Shown here: one piece after another, positions 8,692 to 17,353 of the stretch | How positions within the stretch are numbered: position 1 is the first letter of the stretch | How the letters are laid out: every line of letters starts with the position of its first letter | Assembly (NCBI RefSeq): GCF_000376265.1 | Contig: NZ_AQWU01000066.1 | Coordinates: forward strand, 1-64,000 | Length of the DNA: 64,000 bases | Origin: Thermus igniterrae ATCC 700962 | GTDB lineage: Bacteria; Deinococcota; Deinococci; Deinococcales; Thermaceae | Direction: 5' to 3' | The notes under the pieces: generated by a model | Database searches by the model: none | What the model saw: only the letters and a program-made list of their open reading frames with translations | What the model was told of the DNA's origin: nothing | Translations under genes and position numbers: made by a program

Positions 8692-9553
8692 CGTCCCCAA
8701 GGGGCCCAAGGTGGTGGCCGTGGGCTCCTTTGACGGGGTTCACCTGGGCCACCAGCACCTCCTGCGCCAGGCCCTGGCCGAGGCCAAGGCCCTCCACCAG
8801 CCCCTTTTGGTCTACACCTTTGACCCGCCCACCAAGGTCTTCACCCGGGGGGAGGGCTTCCTCATGGACCTCACGGAGAAGGTGGAGGCCCTGAGGGCCC
8901 TGGGGGTGGAGCTCATCCTGGCGGTGCCCTTCAACGAAACCTTCGCCCGGCGTCCGGCGGAGGAGTTCCTGGAGGACCTAAGGACCCTGGGGGCCAGCCG
9001 CATCTACGTGGGGGAGGACTTCCGCTTTGGCCGGGGCCGGGGCGGGGACCCCGAGGCCCTGGCCCGGGTGGCCCCCACCCGGGTGGTGCCCCTTCTGGCC
9101 TTAGGGGGGGAGCCGGTGAAGTCCAGCCGCATCCGCGCCCTTCTCCAAGAGGGCAGGGTGGAGGAGGCCCGCCACCTCCTGGGCCGCCCCTACGGGGCCT
9201 ATGGGGTGGTGGTGGAGGGGGAGAAGCTGGGAAGGAGGCTCTCCTTCCCCACCGCCAACCTGGCGGTCCACCCCCTGAAGGTCCTTCCCCCCGGGGTCTA
9301 TGCGGTGGAGGCCATGGGGGACTTCGGGCGGTACAAGGGGGTGGCCAACGTGGGCACGAGGCCCACGCTGGGGGGCGGGGAGAGGCGGCTTGAGGTCCAC
9401 CTCCTGGGCTTCGCCGGGGAGCTTTACGGGGAGGAGGTGCGCCTCCTTTTCCTCAAGCACCTGCGCCAGGAAAGGCGTTTTGAGAGCCTCGAGGCCCTGA
9501 AGGCCCAGATCGCCCAGGACGTGGCCGCGGCCCGGGCCTACTTTGGGCTTTAG
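8669..9553 (+). CDS. ribF: Bifunctional riboflavin kinase / FAD synthetase
   Basis: Makes FMN from riboflavin and ATP, then FAD from FMN and ATP. The ATG at 8669 gives 294 residues, near the usual 300-315. The N-terminal FAD-synthetase domain begins VVAVGSFDGVHLGHQHLL, with the nucleotidyltransferase motif GxFDGVHxGH, and has SSRIRALL later. The C-terminal kinase domain holds RRLSFPTANL and GVANVGTRPT. Longer in-frame reading upstream lies inside the Nudix gene and was rejected. It overlaps the Nudix gene by 23 bases. Confidence 0.93.
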   Translation: MLFSEVADVPKGPKVVAVGSFDGVHLGHQHLLRQALAEAKALHQPLLVYTFDPPTKVFTRGEGFLMDLTEKVEALRALGVELILAVPFNETFARRPAEEFLEDLRTLGASRIYVGEDFRFGRGRGGDPEALARVAPTRVVPLLALGGEPVKSSRIRALLQEGRVEEARHLLGRPYGAYGVVVEGEKLGRRLSFPTANLAVHPLKVLPPGVYAVEAMGDFGRYKGVANVGTRPTLGGGERRLEVHLLGFAGELYGEEVRLLFLKHLRQERRFESLEALKAQIAQDVAAARAYFGL

Positions 9554-9579
9554 GGACACCTCTCCCCCGTCCCTTCCCC

Positions 9580-9585
9580 TAAGCT
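9580..9585 (+). promoter_or_regulatory. -10 box of the histidine kinase gene, leaderless arrangement
   Basis: TAAGCT is followed by six bases and the GTG start at 9592. There is no Shine-Dalgarno sequence and the -35 is weak. Confidence 0.35.
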
Positions 9586-9591
9586 GGAACT

Positions 9592-10557
9592 GTGGACTGC
9601 GCCCGCCTGGCCGAGGCCTTGAGCGGGGCCCGGGGGAAGCAGGAGGTGTTCCGCCGGGCCCTTGCCGCCCTCGAGGCCGAGGGCATCATCCGTTGCGGGG
9701 AGGCCTACGGGGTGGGGGAAGGGCTCAAACTCTACCAGATGCAGGGGTGTCGCACCACCTGCCCCCTGGTGGCCCACTCCCGGGCCCTAGCGGAGGAGGC
9801 CCTGCAACGGGGGGAAAAGGTGGTGGATGGGCCTTTCGTGGCCCTGCCCATCCGCCAGGGGGAGAAGACCCTGGCGGTGCTGGTGCTGAGCCTGGCAGAA
9901 GGGCAGGAACTCCCCGAAGCCCTTCCCGCCCTCCTCCTCCTGGCCCTGAAGCGCCCGGGGCTGGAGCTGGCCGGGCGCCTCCTTTGGGCCCAGGAGGAGG
10001 AAAGGCGCCGGGTGGGGCGGGAGCTGCACGACGGGGTGGGAAGCCTCCTCACCGCCGCTCTCCTCACCCTCAAGGTGGCCGAACGGCGCCCGGAGAAGCT
10101 CCCCGAGGCCCGGGCCCGGGTGGCCGAGGCCCTGGAGGAGGTGCGTAGGCTCTCCCAGGAGCTCCGCATGCCCCTTCTGGACGACCTGGGCCTGGATGAG
10201 GCCCTGAGGCGCTACCTGGAGGGGTACCGCCGGCATGGCCTCGAGGTGGAGGCCCGCCTCCAGGTACCCCCTCTGCCCAAGGAGAAGGAGGTAGCCCTCT
10301 TCCGGGTGGTGCAGGAAGCCCTCACCAACGTCCTGCGCCACGCCCGGGCGGGGCGGGTCAAGGTGGAGCTCTGGCCCGAAGGGGACCGGCTTTTTGGCCT
10401 GGTGGAGGACGATGGGGTGGGCTTTGACCCGGAGTCCACCCCGCCTTCCGTGGGGCTTCTGGGCATGCAGGAACGCATCCAGGGCCTGGGGGGTAGCCTG
10501 GTGCTGCGCTCGGCCCCGGGCCAGGGAACCCGGGTGGAGTTCGGGGTGCCCCTATGA
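9592..10557 (+). CDS. Cytoplasmic sensor histidine kinase (NarX/NreB type) with a cysteine-containing sensor domain
   Basis: 321 residues with no membrane segment. Residues 1-125 form a GAF-like sensor domain containing Cys3, Cys35, Cys53 and Cys57. The HisKA_3 dimerisation helix follows, with the phosphorylated His146 in RVGRELHDGVG, then an HATPase_c domain with VQEALTNVLRHA and EDDGVGFDPES. Four cysteines in the input domain recall NreB-type kinases that sense oxygen through an iron-sulfur cluster; that is inference. It overlaps the response regulator by four bases. The position directly before the psr genes suggests it controls them. The input signal is not shown by the sequence. Confidence 0.85.
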   Translation: MDCARLAEALSGARGKQEVFRRALAALEAEGIIRCGEAYGVGEGLKLYQMQGCRTTCPLVAHSRALAEEALQRGEKVVDGPFVALPIRQGEKTLAVLVLSLAEGQELPEALPALLLLALKRPGLELAGRLLWAQEEERRRVGRELHDGVGSLLTAALLTLKVAERRPEKLPEARARVAEALEEVRRLSQELRMPLLDDLGLDEALRRYLEGYRRHGLEVEARLQVPPLPKEKEVALFRVVQEALTNVLRHARAGRVKVELWPEGDRLFGLVEDDGVGFDPESTPPSVGLLGMQERIQGLGGSLVLRSAPGQGTRVEFGVPL

Positions 10558-11150
10558 GGGTGGTGTTGGTGGAGGACCACCACCTGGTGCGCAAGGGGCT
10601 TAGCCTCCTCCTGGAGGAGGGAGGGCACCAGGTGGTGGCGGAGTTCGCCAGCGCCGAGGAGGCCCTGGCCACCCCCTGGGAGGCCGAAGTGGTCCTCCTG
10701 GACCTGAACCTGCCGGGGATGGGGGGCCTAGAGGCCCTCCCCCACCTGGCCCAAAGGGCCAAGGTGCTGGTGGTCTCCATGCACAACGAACCCGCCTACG
10801 TGGCCCGGGCCTTTGCCCTGGGGGCCCGGGGTTACCTGCCCAAAGACGCCCTGGACCAAGACCTCCTGGAGGCCCTAGCGCGCCTTTCCCAAGGCCTCCG
10901 CTACCTCCACCCGAGCCTGACCGAAGCCCTCCTGGAGGGGCAGGCAGAGCCCGGCCCCGAGGTCCTTTCCGAAAGGGAGAGGGCCGTGGTGGCCCTCCTG
11001 GCCCAGGGCTACACCCTCTCCCAGGTGGCCGAGCGCCTGGGGCTTTCCGTGAAGACCGCTTCCACCTACAAGCAACGGGCCCTGAACAAGCTGGGCCTCA
11101 TGGACACCCCCGAGCTGGTGCGCTGGGCCAGGGAGCACGGCCTGGCCTGA
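10554..11150 (+). CDS. Response regulator, NarL/FixJ family
   Basis: 198 residues. The receiver domain has Asp8, the phosphoacceptor Asp50 in VVLLDLNLPGMGG and Lys97 in GYLPKDA. The LuxR-type DNA-binding domain fills residues 135-198 (LSERERAVVALLAQGYTLSQ, then SVKTASTYKQRALNKLG). It is the partner of the overlapping kinase. It should bind DNA as a dimer at an inverted repeat; TTGGGA-N6-TCCCAA ten bases after its stop is a candidate. It ends 124 bases before the torD-psr operon. Confidence 0.92.
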   Translation: MRVVLVEDHHLVRKGLSLLLEEGGHQVVAEFASAEEALATPWEAEVVLLDLNLPGMGGLEALPHLAQRAKVLVVSMHNEPAYVARAFALGARGYLPKDALDQDLLEALARLSQGLRYLHPSLTEALLEGQAEPGPEVLSERERAVVALLAQGYTLSQVAERLGLSVKTASTYKQRALNKLGLMDTPELVRWAREHGLA

Positions 11151-11159
11151 GGGCCCTGA

Positions 11160-11177
11160 TTGGGACATTCTTCCCAA
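11160..11177 (+). promoter_or_regulatory. Inverted repeat, candidate operator for the psr operon
   Basis: TTGGGA-N6-TCCCAA is a perfect 6+6 inverted repeat in the gap between the response regulator and the psr genes. The right half is followed by a second copy of GGACATT, 16 bases after the first. A further imperfect hairpin lies near 11203-11228 (AGAGGG-AAAA-CCCTCT). No standard -10/-35 pair is clear in this gap, which fits a promoter that needs an activator. Confidence 0.4.
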
Positions 11178-11274
11178 GGACATTTGCCTTAGGAGAACTT
11201 CCGACAGGGAGAGGGAAAACCCTCTGTCTCGTGAAAGAAGGGGCAAGCCCTAGCCTGAGGCCAGGAGGTGAGGC

Positions 11275-11802
11275 ATGGAACTCCTGGGCTGGGTCACAGC
11301 AAGCCTCTTCGCCCCACCGGGGGAGGCCTTCTTCCGGGAGCTCTCCGCGGGCACCCTGGAGGAGGCGCTGGAGGAGCTCACGGGCCACCCCGTGGCCCTG
11401 CCCCAGGTGGCTCCCTCCGAGCTCCAGGCCGCCTACACCGCCCTCTTCGTCAGCAACCCGAGCGGGCTCCCCGCCCCCCCCTACGCGGGCTATGCCCTGG
11501 ACGGGGAGCTCTTCGGCCCCTCCTACCACCGGCTTCTGGAGCTCTACCGGGAGGGGGGCCTCGAGGTCCAGGAAACCTGGCGCGACCTCCCCGACCACCT
11601 CTCGGCCCTGGGGGAGGCCATCGCCCTCCTGAACCCCAGACGGCCCGACCTCTCCCGCCGCCTGGTCCAGGAGTTCCTTCACCCCTGGCTGAAACGCTTT
11701 GGCCCGGCGGTAAAAGCCCACGACCCCACCGGCTTCTATCGCGAGCTGGTGGAACTTTTAGAGGAGGCCATCCATGCAAAGACGGGAGTTTCTGAAGCTT
11801 AG
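11275..11802 (+). CDS. TorD/DmsD-family chaperone for the molybdoenzyme PsrA
   Basis: 175 residues, all-helical composition. It has the TorD-like N-terminal segment ELLGWVTASLFAPP, an ELQAAYTALFV block and a C-terminal LVQEFLHPWLKRFG helix. Members bind the twin-arginine signal of molybdenum enzymes and hold export until the cofactor is inserted. The start is ATG at 11275 after AGGAGGTGAGGC. It overlaps psrA by 29 bases, so co-translation is likely. The pairing with a Tat-signal enzyme supports the role; sequence similarity alone is weak in this family. Confidence 0.75.
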   Translation: MELLGWVTASLFAPPGEAFFRELSAGTLEEALEELTGHPVALPQVAPSELQAAYTALFVSNPSGLPAPPYAGYALDGELFGPSYHRLLELYREGGLEVQETWRDLPDHLSALGEAIALLNPRRPDLSRRLVQEFLHPWLKRFGPAVKAHDPTGFYRELVELLEEAIHAKTGVSEA

Positions 11803-14071
11803 CGCCCTGGGTGTGGGGGCCATGGCCTTGCGGGGAAGCGGCCCCGCCAAAGCCCTCAAGGCCCCCTGGTACGCCCAGGAAGTAAAGAGCGTCTACCAGA
11901 TCTGCGAGGGATGCTTCTGGCGATGCGGCATCGTGGCCCACGCCGTGGGCAACCGGGTCTACAAGGTGGAGGGGTACGAGGCCAACCCCAAAAGCCGGGG
12001 CCGGCTCTGCCCCCGGGGCCAGGGGGCTCCCCAGACCACCTACGACCCCGACCGCCTGAAGCGCCCCCTCATCCGGGTGGAGGGGAGCCAGCGCGGGGAG
12101 GGCAAGTACCGGGTAGCCACCTGGGAGGAGGCCTTAGACCACATCGCCAAGAAGATGCTGGAGATCCGCGAAAAGTACGGCCCCGAGGCCATCGCCTTCT
12201 TCGGCCACGGCACCGGGGACTACTGGTTCGTGGACTTCCTGCCCGCCGCCTGGGGCAGCCCCAACGCCGCCAAGCCCTCCGTTTCCCTCTGCACCGCTCC
12301 CCGGGAGGTGGCCTCCCAGTGGGTCTTCGGCCGTCCCATCGGCGGCCACGAGCCCATTGACTGGGAAAACGCCCGCTACATCGTCCTCATCGGCCACCAC
12401 ATCGGCGAGGACACCCACAACACCCAGCTCCAGGACTTCGCCCTGGCCCTGAAAAACGGGGCCAAGGTGGTGGTGGTGGACCCCCGCTTCTCCACCGCCG
12501 CCGCCAAGGCCCACCGATGGCTCCCCATCAAGCCGGGCACCGACACCGCCCTGCTCCTGGCCTGGATCCACGTGCTCATCTACGAGGACCTCTACGACAA
12601 GGAATACGTGGCCAAGTACACGGTGGGCTTTGAGGAGCTCAAGGCCCACGTAAAGGACTTCACCCCCGAGTGGGCCGAGAAGCACACGGAAATCCCCGCC
12701 CAGGTGATCCGGGAGGTGGCCCGGGAGATGGCCGCCCACAAGCCCAGGGCGGTCCTTCCCCCCACCCGGCACAACGTCTGGTACGGGGACGACACCTACC
12801 GGGTCATGGCCCTCCTCTACGTGAACGTCCTCCTGGGCAACTACGGCCGCCCCGGGGGGTTCTACATTGCCCAAAGCCCCTACCTGGAGAAGTACCCCCT
12901 GCCCCCCCTGCCCCTGGAGCCGGCGGCAGGCGGGTGCTCGGGGCCCTCGGGGGGCGACCACGAGCCCGAGGGCTTCAAACCCCGGGCGGACAAGGGCAAG
13001 TTCTTCGCCCGCTCCACCGCCATCCAGGAGCTCATTGAGCCCATGATCACCGGGGAGCCCTACCCCATCAAGGGGCTCTTCGCCTACGGCATCAACCTCT
13101 TCCACTCCATCCCCAATGTGCCCCGCACCAAGGAGGCCCTGAAAAACCTGGACCTCTACGTGGCCATTGACGTCCTGCCCCAGGAGCACGTGATGTGGGC
13201 GGATGTCATCTTGCCCGAGGCCACCTACCTGGAGCGCTACGACGATTTTGTCCTGGTGGCCCACAAAACCCCCTTCATCCAGCTAAGGACCCCCGCCCAC
13301 GAGCCCCTCTTTGACACCAAGCCCGGCTGGTGGATTGCCCGGGAGCTGGGCCTCAGGCTGGGGCTGGAGCAGTACTTCCCCTGGAAGACCATTGAGGAGT
13401 ACCTGGAGACCCGGCTCCAGAGCCTGGGCCTGGACCTGGAGACCATGAAGGGCATGGGTACCCTGGTGCAACGGGGCAAGCCCTGGCTGGAGGACTGGGA
13501 GAAGGAAGGCCGCCTCCCCTTCGGCACGGCCTCGGGGAAGATAGAGCTCTATTGCCAGCGGTTCAAGGAAGCCGGCCACCAGCCCCTGCCCGTCTTCACC
13601 CCCCCGGAGGAACCCCCGGAAGGCTTCTACCGGCTCCTCTACGGCCGGAGCCCGGTGCACACCTTCGCCCGCACCCAGAACAACTGGGTCCTGATGGAGA
13701 TGGACCCCGAGAACGAGGTCTGGATCCACAAGGAGGAGGCCAAGCGGCTGGGCCTGAAGGAGGGGGACTACGTGATGCTGGTGAACCAGGACGGGGTGAA
13801 GGAAGGCCCCGTGCGGGTCAAACCCACGGCCAGGATTCGCAAGGACTGCGTGTACATCGTCCACGGCTTCGGCCACAAGGCCCCCCTCATGCGCCTGGCC
13901 CACGGGCGCGGCGCCTCCGACAACTACCTGCAGACCCGGTACAAGCTGGACCCCATCTCCGGCGGGGCCGGCCTGCGGGTGAACTTCGTGAGGCTGGAGA
14001 AGGCGGAAAGGCCCAGGCTACCCTCCCTTACTGGGCTGGCCAAGCGCCCCTTTGACGAAAGGAGGATGTGA
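11774..14071 (+). CDS. psrA: Polysulfide reductase catalytic subunit A (molybdopterin)
   Basis: 765 residues, the length of T. thermophilus PsrA. It begins with a twin-arginine signal (RREFLKLSALGVGAMAL). The iron-sulfur cluster is held by Cys44, Cys47, Cys51 and Cys79 (CEGCFWRC and RLCPRG). Cys173 in SLCTAPRE is the expected molybdenum ligand. The molybdopterin guanine dinucleotide domains follow, ending with a NWVLMEMDPENEVWIH-type dinucleotide-binding domain. It reduces polysulfide (or related sulfur compounds) to sulfide outside the membrane, taking electrons through PsrB and PsrC from quinol. Related enzymes reduce thiosulfate or tetrathionate, so the true substrate is inferred. Confidence 0.9.
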   Translation: MQRREFLKLSALGVGAMALRGSGPAKALKAPWYAQEVKSVYQICEGCFWRCGIVAHAVGNRVYKVEGYEANPKSRGRLCPRGQGAPQTTYDPDRLKRPLIRVEGSQRGEGKYRVATWEEALDHIAKKMLEIREKYGPEAIAFFGHGTGDYWFVDFLPAAWGSPNAAKPSVSLCTAPREVASQWVFGRPIGGHEPIDWENARYIVLIGHHIGEDTHNTQLQDFALALKNGAKVVVVDPRFSTAAAKAHRWLPIKPGTDTALLLAWIHVLIYEDLYDKEYVAKYTVGFEELKAHVKDFTPEWAEKHTEIPAQVIREVAREMAAHKPRAVLPPTRHNVWYGDDTYRVMALLYVNVLLGNYGRPGGFYIAQSPYLEKYPLPPLPLEPAAGGCSGPSGGDHEPEGFKPRADKGKFFARSTAIQELIEPMITGEPYPIKGLFAYGINLFHSIPNVPRTKEALKNLDLYVAIDVLPQEHVMWADVILPEATYLERYDDFVLVAHKTPFIQLRTPAHEPLFDTKPGWWIARELGLRLGLEQYFPWKTIEEYLETRLQSLGLDLETMKGMGTLVQRGKPWLEDWEKEGRLPFGTASGKIELYCQRFKEAGHQPLPVFTPPEEPPEGFYRLLYGRSPVHTFARTQNNWVLMEMDPENEVWIHKEEAKRLGLKEGDYVMLVNQDGVKEGPVRVKPTARIRKDCVYIVHGFGHKAPLMRLAHGRGASDNYLQTRYKLDPISGGAGLRVNFVRLEKAERPRLPSLTGLAKRPFDERRM

Positions 14072-14658
14072 TGCCCCGCTACGCCATGGCCATTGACCTA
14101 AGCCTCTGCGTGGGCTGCGCCGCCTGCGCCGTGGCCTGCAAGATGGAAAACGAGGTCCCTCCCGGGGTCTTCAACCTCTGGATCCGGGAGCGGGAGGTGG
14201 GGGAATACCCCAACCTGGTGGTGGAGTTCCGCCCCGAGCAGTGCCTGCACTGCGAAAACCCCCCTTGCGTGCCCGTCTGCCCCACGGGGGCCAGCTACCA
14301 GACCAAAGACGGCCTGGTGCTGGTAGACCCCAAAAAGTGCATCGCCTGCGGGGCCTGCATTGCCGCCTGCCCCTACGATGCCCGCTACCTGCACCCGGCA
14401 GGTTACGTGAGCAAGTGCACCTTCTGCGCCCACCGGCTGGAAAAGGGCAAGGTGCCGGCCTGCGTGGAGACCTGCCCCACCTACTGCCGCACCTTTGGCG
14501 ACCTGGAGGACCCGGAAAGCCCCGTGGCCAAGGCCCTTAAGGCGGCAGAGCGGGTGGACGTGCTAAGGCCCGAGCAGGGTACAAGGCCCAAGCTCTTCTA
14601 CCTGAACGCCCCTTCCAAGAAGGGGCTCACCCGGGAAAGCGAGGTGCACCATGGCTGA
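14071..14658 (+). CDS. psrB: Polysulfide reductase iron-sulfur subunit B
   Basis: 195 residues starting at the ATG at 14071, which overlaps the psrA stop; GGAGG lies at 14061. Sixteen cysteines for four [4Fe-4S] clusters are visible: CVGCAACAVAC (13-23), CLHCENPPCVPVC (58-70), CIACGACIAAC (90-100), and C116/C119/C131/C135. It carries electrons from the membrane subunit to PsrA. There is no signal of its own, and it is probably exported bound to PsrA, as known for the family. Confidence 0.92.
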   Translation: MPRYAMAIDLSLCVGCAACAVACKMENEVPPGVFNLWIREREVGEYPNLVVEFRPEQCLHCENPPCVPVCPTGASYQTKDGLVLVDPKKCIACGACIAACPYDARYLHPAGYVSKCTFCAHRLEKGKVPACVETCPTYCRTFGDLEDPESPVAKALKAAERVDVLRPEQGTRPKLFYLNAPSKKGLTRESEVHHG

Positions 14659-15412
14659 GTTCTACGGCCTCCCCAACGCCCAGGAGTTCTGGCACTGGAC
14701 CAACGCCCTCCACTTCGTCCTGGTAGGGCTGGCAGGAGGTGTGGCCCTTCTGGCCGCCCTCCTCCACCTTAAAGGGGATGCGGAGGCCCGGCGCTACACC
14801 CTCTACGCTCTCATGCTCATCGCCCTGGACCTCTTCATCCTCTGGGCCGAGTCCCCCGCCCGCTTCCGCTTCACCCACATCTGGCTTTTCCTTTCCTTCC
14901 ACCCCACAAGCCCCATCTGGTGGGGGGCCTGGGGCCTGGGGCTTGGCTTCCTCACCGGGGGGCTCCTCTACCTGGGCAAGGGGTCCCAGCGGGCCCTGGC
15001 CTGGGCCCTCCTGGTTTTCAGCCTGGTGGCCCTCTCCTACCCGGGCCTGGCCCTGGCGGTAAACCTCAACCGCCCCCTTTGGAATGGGCTCATGGCAGGG
15101 CTTTTCCCCCTCACCGCCTTGGTCTTGGCCCTGGGCCTGGCGGCCCTCCTCAAAAGCCCCTGGGCCCTTTTCCCCTTGCGGGTGCTGGCGGGGGCTTCCC
15201 TGCTCCTCGCCCTCCTCTACCCCCTCACCCTTCCGCCGGAGGCCCGGGGGCACCTTCTGGAGGAGGCAGGGTTCTGGTACGGGCTTTTCCTCCTCCTGGG
15301 CCTCGGGACTTTCTGGCAAGAACGCCTGGCCCCCTGGGCGGGGCTTTTGGCGGCGGCAGGCCTCAGGGCCCTCCTGGTCCTGGCAGGCCAGTGGCAAGGT
15401 CTTGGCCTTTAG
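14651..15412 (+). CDS. psrC: Polysulfide reductase membrane subunit C (NrfD family)
   Basis: 253 residues with about eight membrane helices, the same size as T. thermophilus PsrC. It anchors PsrAB, oxidises menaquinol and passes electrons to PsrB. The N-terminal EFYGLPNAQEFWHWTNALHF is a recognisable family start. It overlaps psrB by eight bases. A rhodanese gene follows after 37 bases in the same direction. Confidence 0.9.
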   Translation: MAEFYGLPNAQEFWHWTNALHFVLVGLAGGVALLAALLHLKGDAEARRYTLYALMLIALDLFILWAESPARFRFTHIWLFLSFHPTSPIWWGAWGLGLGFLTGGLLYLGKGSQRALAWALLVFSLVALSYPGLALAVNLNRPLWNGLMAGLFPLTALVLALGLAALLKSPWALFPLRVLAGASLLLALLYPLTLPPEARGHLLEEAGFWYGLFLLLGLGTFWQERLAPWAGLLAAAGLRALLVLAGQWQGLGL

Positions 15413-15449
15413 GGGTTATGGCCCCTAGGGAATGCGAAGGAGGTACACG

Positions 15450-15890
15450 ATGAAAGGCACGAAGAAGCTGGCTTGGTTGGGTCTTCTGCTGGTGCTTCCG
15501 GTTCTGGCGCAGGCTACCACGGTCACCTACTCCGCCCTCACGGTGCGGGAGCTGGGCAACTTCCTCATGAACCTGCCCACTGGGTTCTACGCCATCGCCC
15601 CGGCCGCGGCCAAGAACATGATGGACACCGTGGACGTCTTCATCCTGGATGTGCGCGAGCCCAATGAGTTTGCGGGTGAACGCATCCAGGGAGCGGTGAA
15701 CATCCCCATCCGCGATCTGCCCAAGCGGGTGGGCGAGCTGCCCAAGGGCAAGCCCATCATCGTCTACTGCAAGGTGGGGCACCGGGGCTCCATGGCCATG
15801 ATGTTCCTCCGGGGCCAGGGCTACAACGTGCAGAGCATCAGCGGTGGCCTGGACGGCTGGAAGAACGCGGGTCTGCCCGTGGTGAAGTAG
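15450..15890 (+). CDS. Secreted rhodanese-like sulfurtransferase
   Basis: 146 residues from the ATG at 15450, after AGGAGGTACACG. Residues 1-22 are a signal peptide ending AQA. A single rhodanese domain follows with the DVREPNEF motif and the active-site loop CKVGHRG (Cys107). Rhodaneses carry sulfane sulfur on that cysteine. Being exported and last in the psr operon, it could bind polysulfide or hand sulfur to PsrA; a polysulfide-binding rhodanese (Sud) does this in Wolinella. This link is inference from position. Confidence 0.85.
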   Translation: MKGTKKLAWLGLLLVLPVLAQATTVTYSALTVRELGNFLMNLPTGFYAIAPAAAKNMMDTVDVFILDVREPNEFAGERIQGAVNIPIRDLPKRVGELPKGKPIIVYCKVGHRGSMAMMFLRGQGYNVQSISGGLDGWKNAGLPVVK

Positions 15891-15902
15891 GCTAGGAAGG
15901 CT

Positions 15903-15933
15903 GGGGGCGGGGCCAAAGCCCCGCCCCCTTTTT
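15903..15933 (+). terminator. Rho-independent terminator of the psr operon
   Basis: A perfect 11-bp stem GGGGGCGGGGC/GCCCCGCCCCC (15903-15913, 15918-15928), loop CAAA, then TTTTT. It touches the stop codon of the convergent gcvPB. Confidence 0.9.
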
Positions 15934-17353
15934 ATTCGTCAAAGTAGGTGAGCTTGGGGCTTCGGTTGGCCCTAAGCTCGTCCAGGCGGCGGACCGGGGT
16001 GGAGTAAGGGGCACCCTCCAGCCACTCCTTGGGCTTTTGCAAAAGCTCGCCCAGGGCCTCGGCAAAGGCCTCGAGGGTCTCCTTGCCCTCGGTCTCCGTG
16101 GGCTCCACCATCAGGGCCTCCTTGACGATGAGGGGGAAGTAGACCGTGGGGGGGTGGAAGCCCAGCTCCAAAAGCCCCTTGGCCAGATCCAGGGCGCGGA
16201 AGCCCTGGGGGGGCTGGGCCACGAACTCGTGCATGCACGGGGCGTCGTAGGGCACGCGGAAACCCTTTTCCTTCAGGAGCTCCTTGAGGTAGCGGGCGTT
16301 GAGCACGGAAAGGGCCGCGGCCTTCTTAAGGCCCTCCAGGCCCAGGGTGCGGATGTAGACCCAGGCCCGCACCAGGGCCAGGAAGTTGCCGTAGAAGCTC
16401 CGCACGCGGCCGATGCTCTTGGGACGCTGGAAGTCCAGGTAGAAGCCCTCCTCCCCCCGGGCCACCGTGGGCACGGGCAGGTAGGGGGCCAGGTGGGCCT
16501 TCACCCCCACGGGGCCGGAACCGGGCCCGCCCCCGCCGTGGGGGACGGTAAAGGTCTTGTGGAGGTTGAGGTGCACCACGTCAAAGCCCATGTCCCCGGG
16601 CCGGGCCCAGCCCATGATGGCGTTCAGGTTGGCCCCGTCGTAGTAGAGCTGGACCCCGGCCTCCTTGGCCAGGCGGGAGATCTCCAGGATGCGTCGCTCA
16701 AAGAGGCCCAGGGTGTTGGGGTTGGTGAGCATGATGGCGGCCACGTGGGGGCCCAGCTCCCGCTTGAGGGCCTCGAGGTCCACCTCCCCATCAGGGCCCG
16801 AGGGCACCTCCTTCACCTCGTAGCCCGCCATGCTGGCGGTGGCGGGGTTGGAGCCGTGGGCGGAGTCGGGCACCAAGACGAGCCGCCGCTCCTTCCCCTC
16901 CCCCCGGTCCTCGTGGTAGGCGCGGATGATGAGGATGCCCGTAAGCTCCCCGTGGGCCCCGGCCGCGGGCTGCAGGGTGATCTCGTCCATCCCGGTGATG
17001 GCCTTCAGGTACTCCCCCAGCTCCCACATGAGCTGCAAGGCCCCCTGGACCGTCTGGGGATCCTGGTAGGGGTGCAGGTAGGCGAAAAGGTGCACCGCCT
17101 CCTCGTGGAGCTTGGGGTTGTACTTCATGGTGCAGGAGCCCAAGGGGTAGAAGGTGGTGTCCACCCCCACCTGGCGGCGGGAGAGGCCGGTGTAGTGGCG
17201 CACCAGGGTGAGCTCGTCCACCTCGGGGAGGCGGGGCGGGTCCTGGCGCAGGAAGGCCTGGGGGATGTAGGCCTCCGCCCGGGGCACCTCCTTGACCAGC
17301 TTTAGGCCGCGCCTACCCTTGCGGCTCCGCTCAAAGATCAGGGGAAAGCTCAT
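15932..17353 (-). CDS. gcvPB: Glycine decarboxylase (P protein) subunit 2
   Basis: 473 residues, the C-terminal half of the P protein, split into two chains as in Thermus. Pyridoxal phosphate should bind the lysine in [17 protein letters not shown]. Other family blocks are [17 protein letters not shown] and [12 protein letters not shown]. With subunit 1 it decarboxylates glycine and loads the aminomethyl group on the lipoyl arm of GcvH. The start is ATG at 17353, overlapping the gcvPA stop by four bases. Confidence 0.95.
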   Translation of the reverse strand: MSFPLIFERSRKGRRGLKLVKEVPRAEAYIPQAFLRQDPPRLPEVDELTLVRHYTGLSRRQVGVDTTFYPLGSCTMKYNPKLHEEAVHLFAYLHPYQDPQTVQGALQLMWELGEYLKAITGMDEITLQPAAGAHGELTGILIIRAYHEDRGEGKERRLVLVPDSAHGSNPATASMAGYEVKEVPSGPDGEVDLEALKRELGPHVAAIMLTNPNTLGLFERRILEISRLAKEAGVQLYYDGANLNAIMGWARPGDMGFDVVHLNLHKTFTVPHGGGGPGSGPVGVKAHLAPYLPVPTVARGEEGFYLDFQRPKSIGRVRSFYGNFLALVRAWVYIRTLGLEGLKKAAALSVLNARYLKELLKEKGFRVPYDAPCMHEFVAQPPQGFRALDLAKGLLELGFHPPTVYFPLIVKEALMVEPTETEGKETLEAFAEALGELLQKPKEWLEGAPYSTPVRRLDELRANRSPKLTYFDE

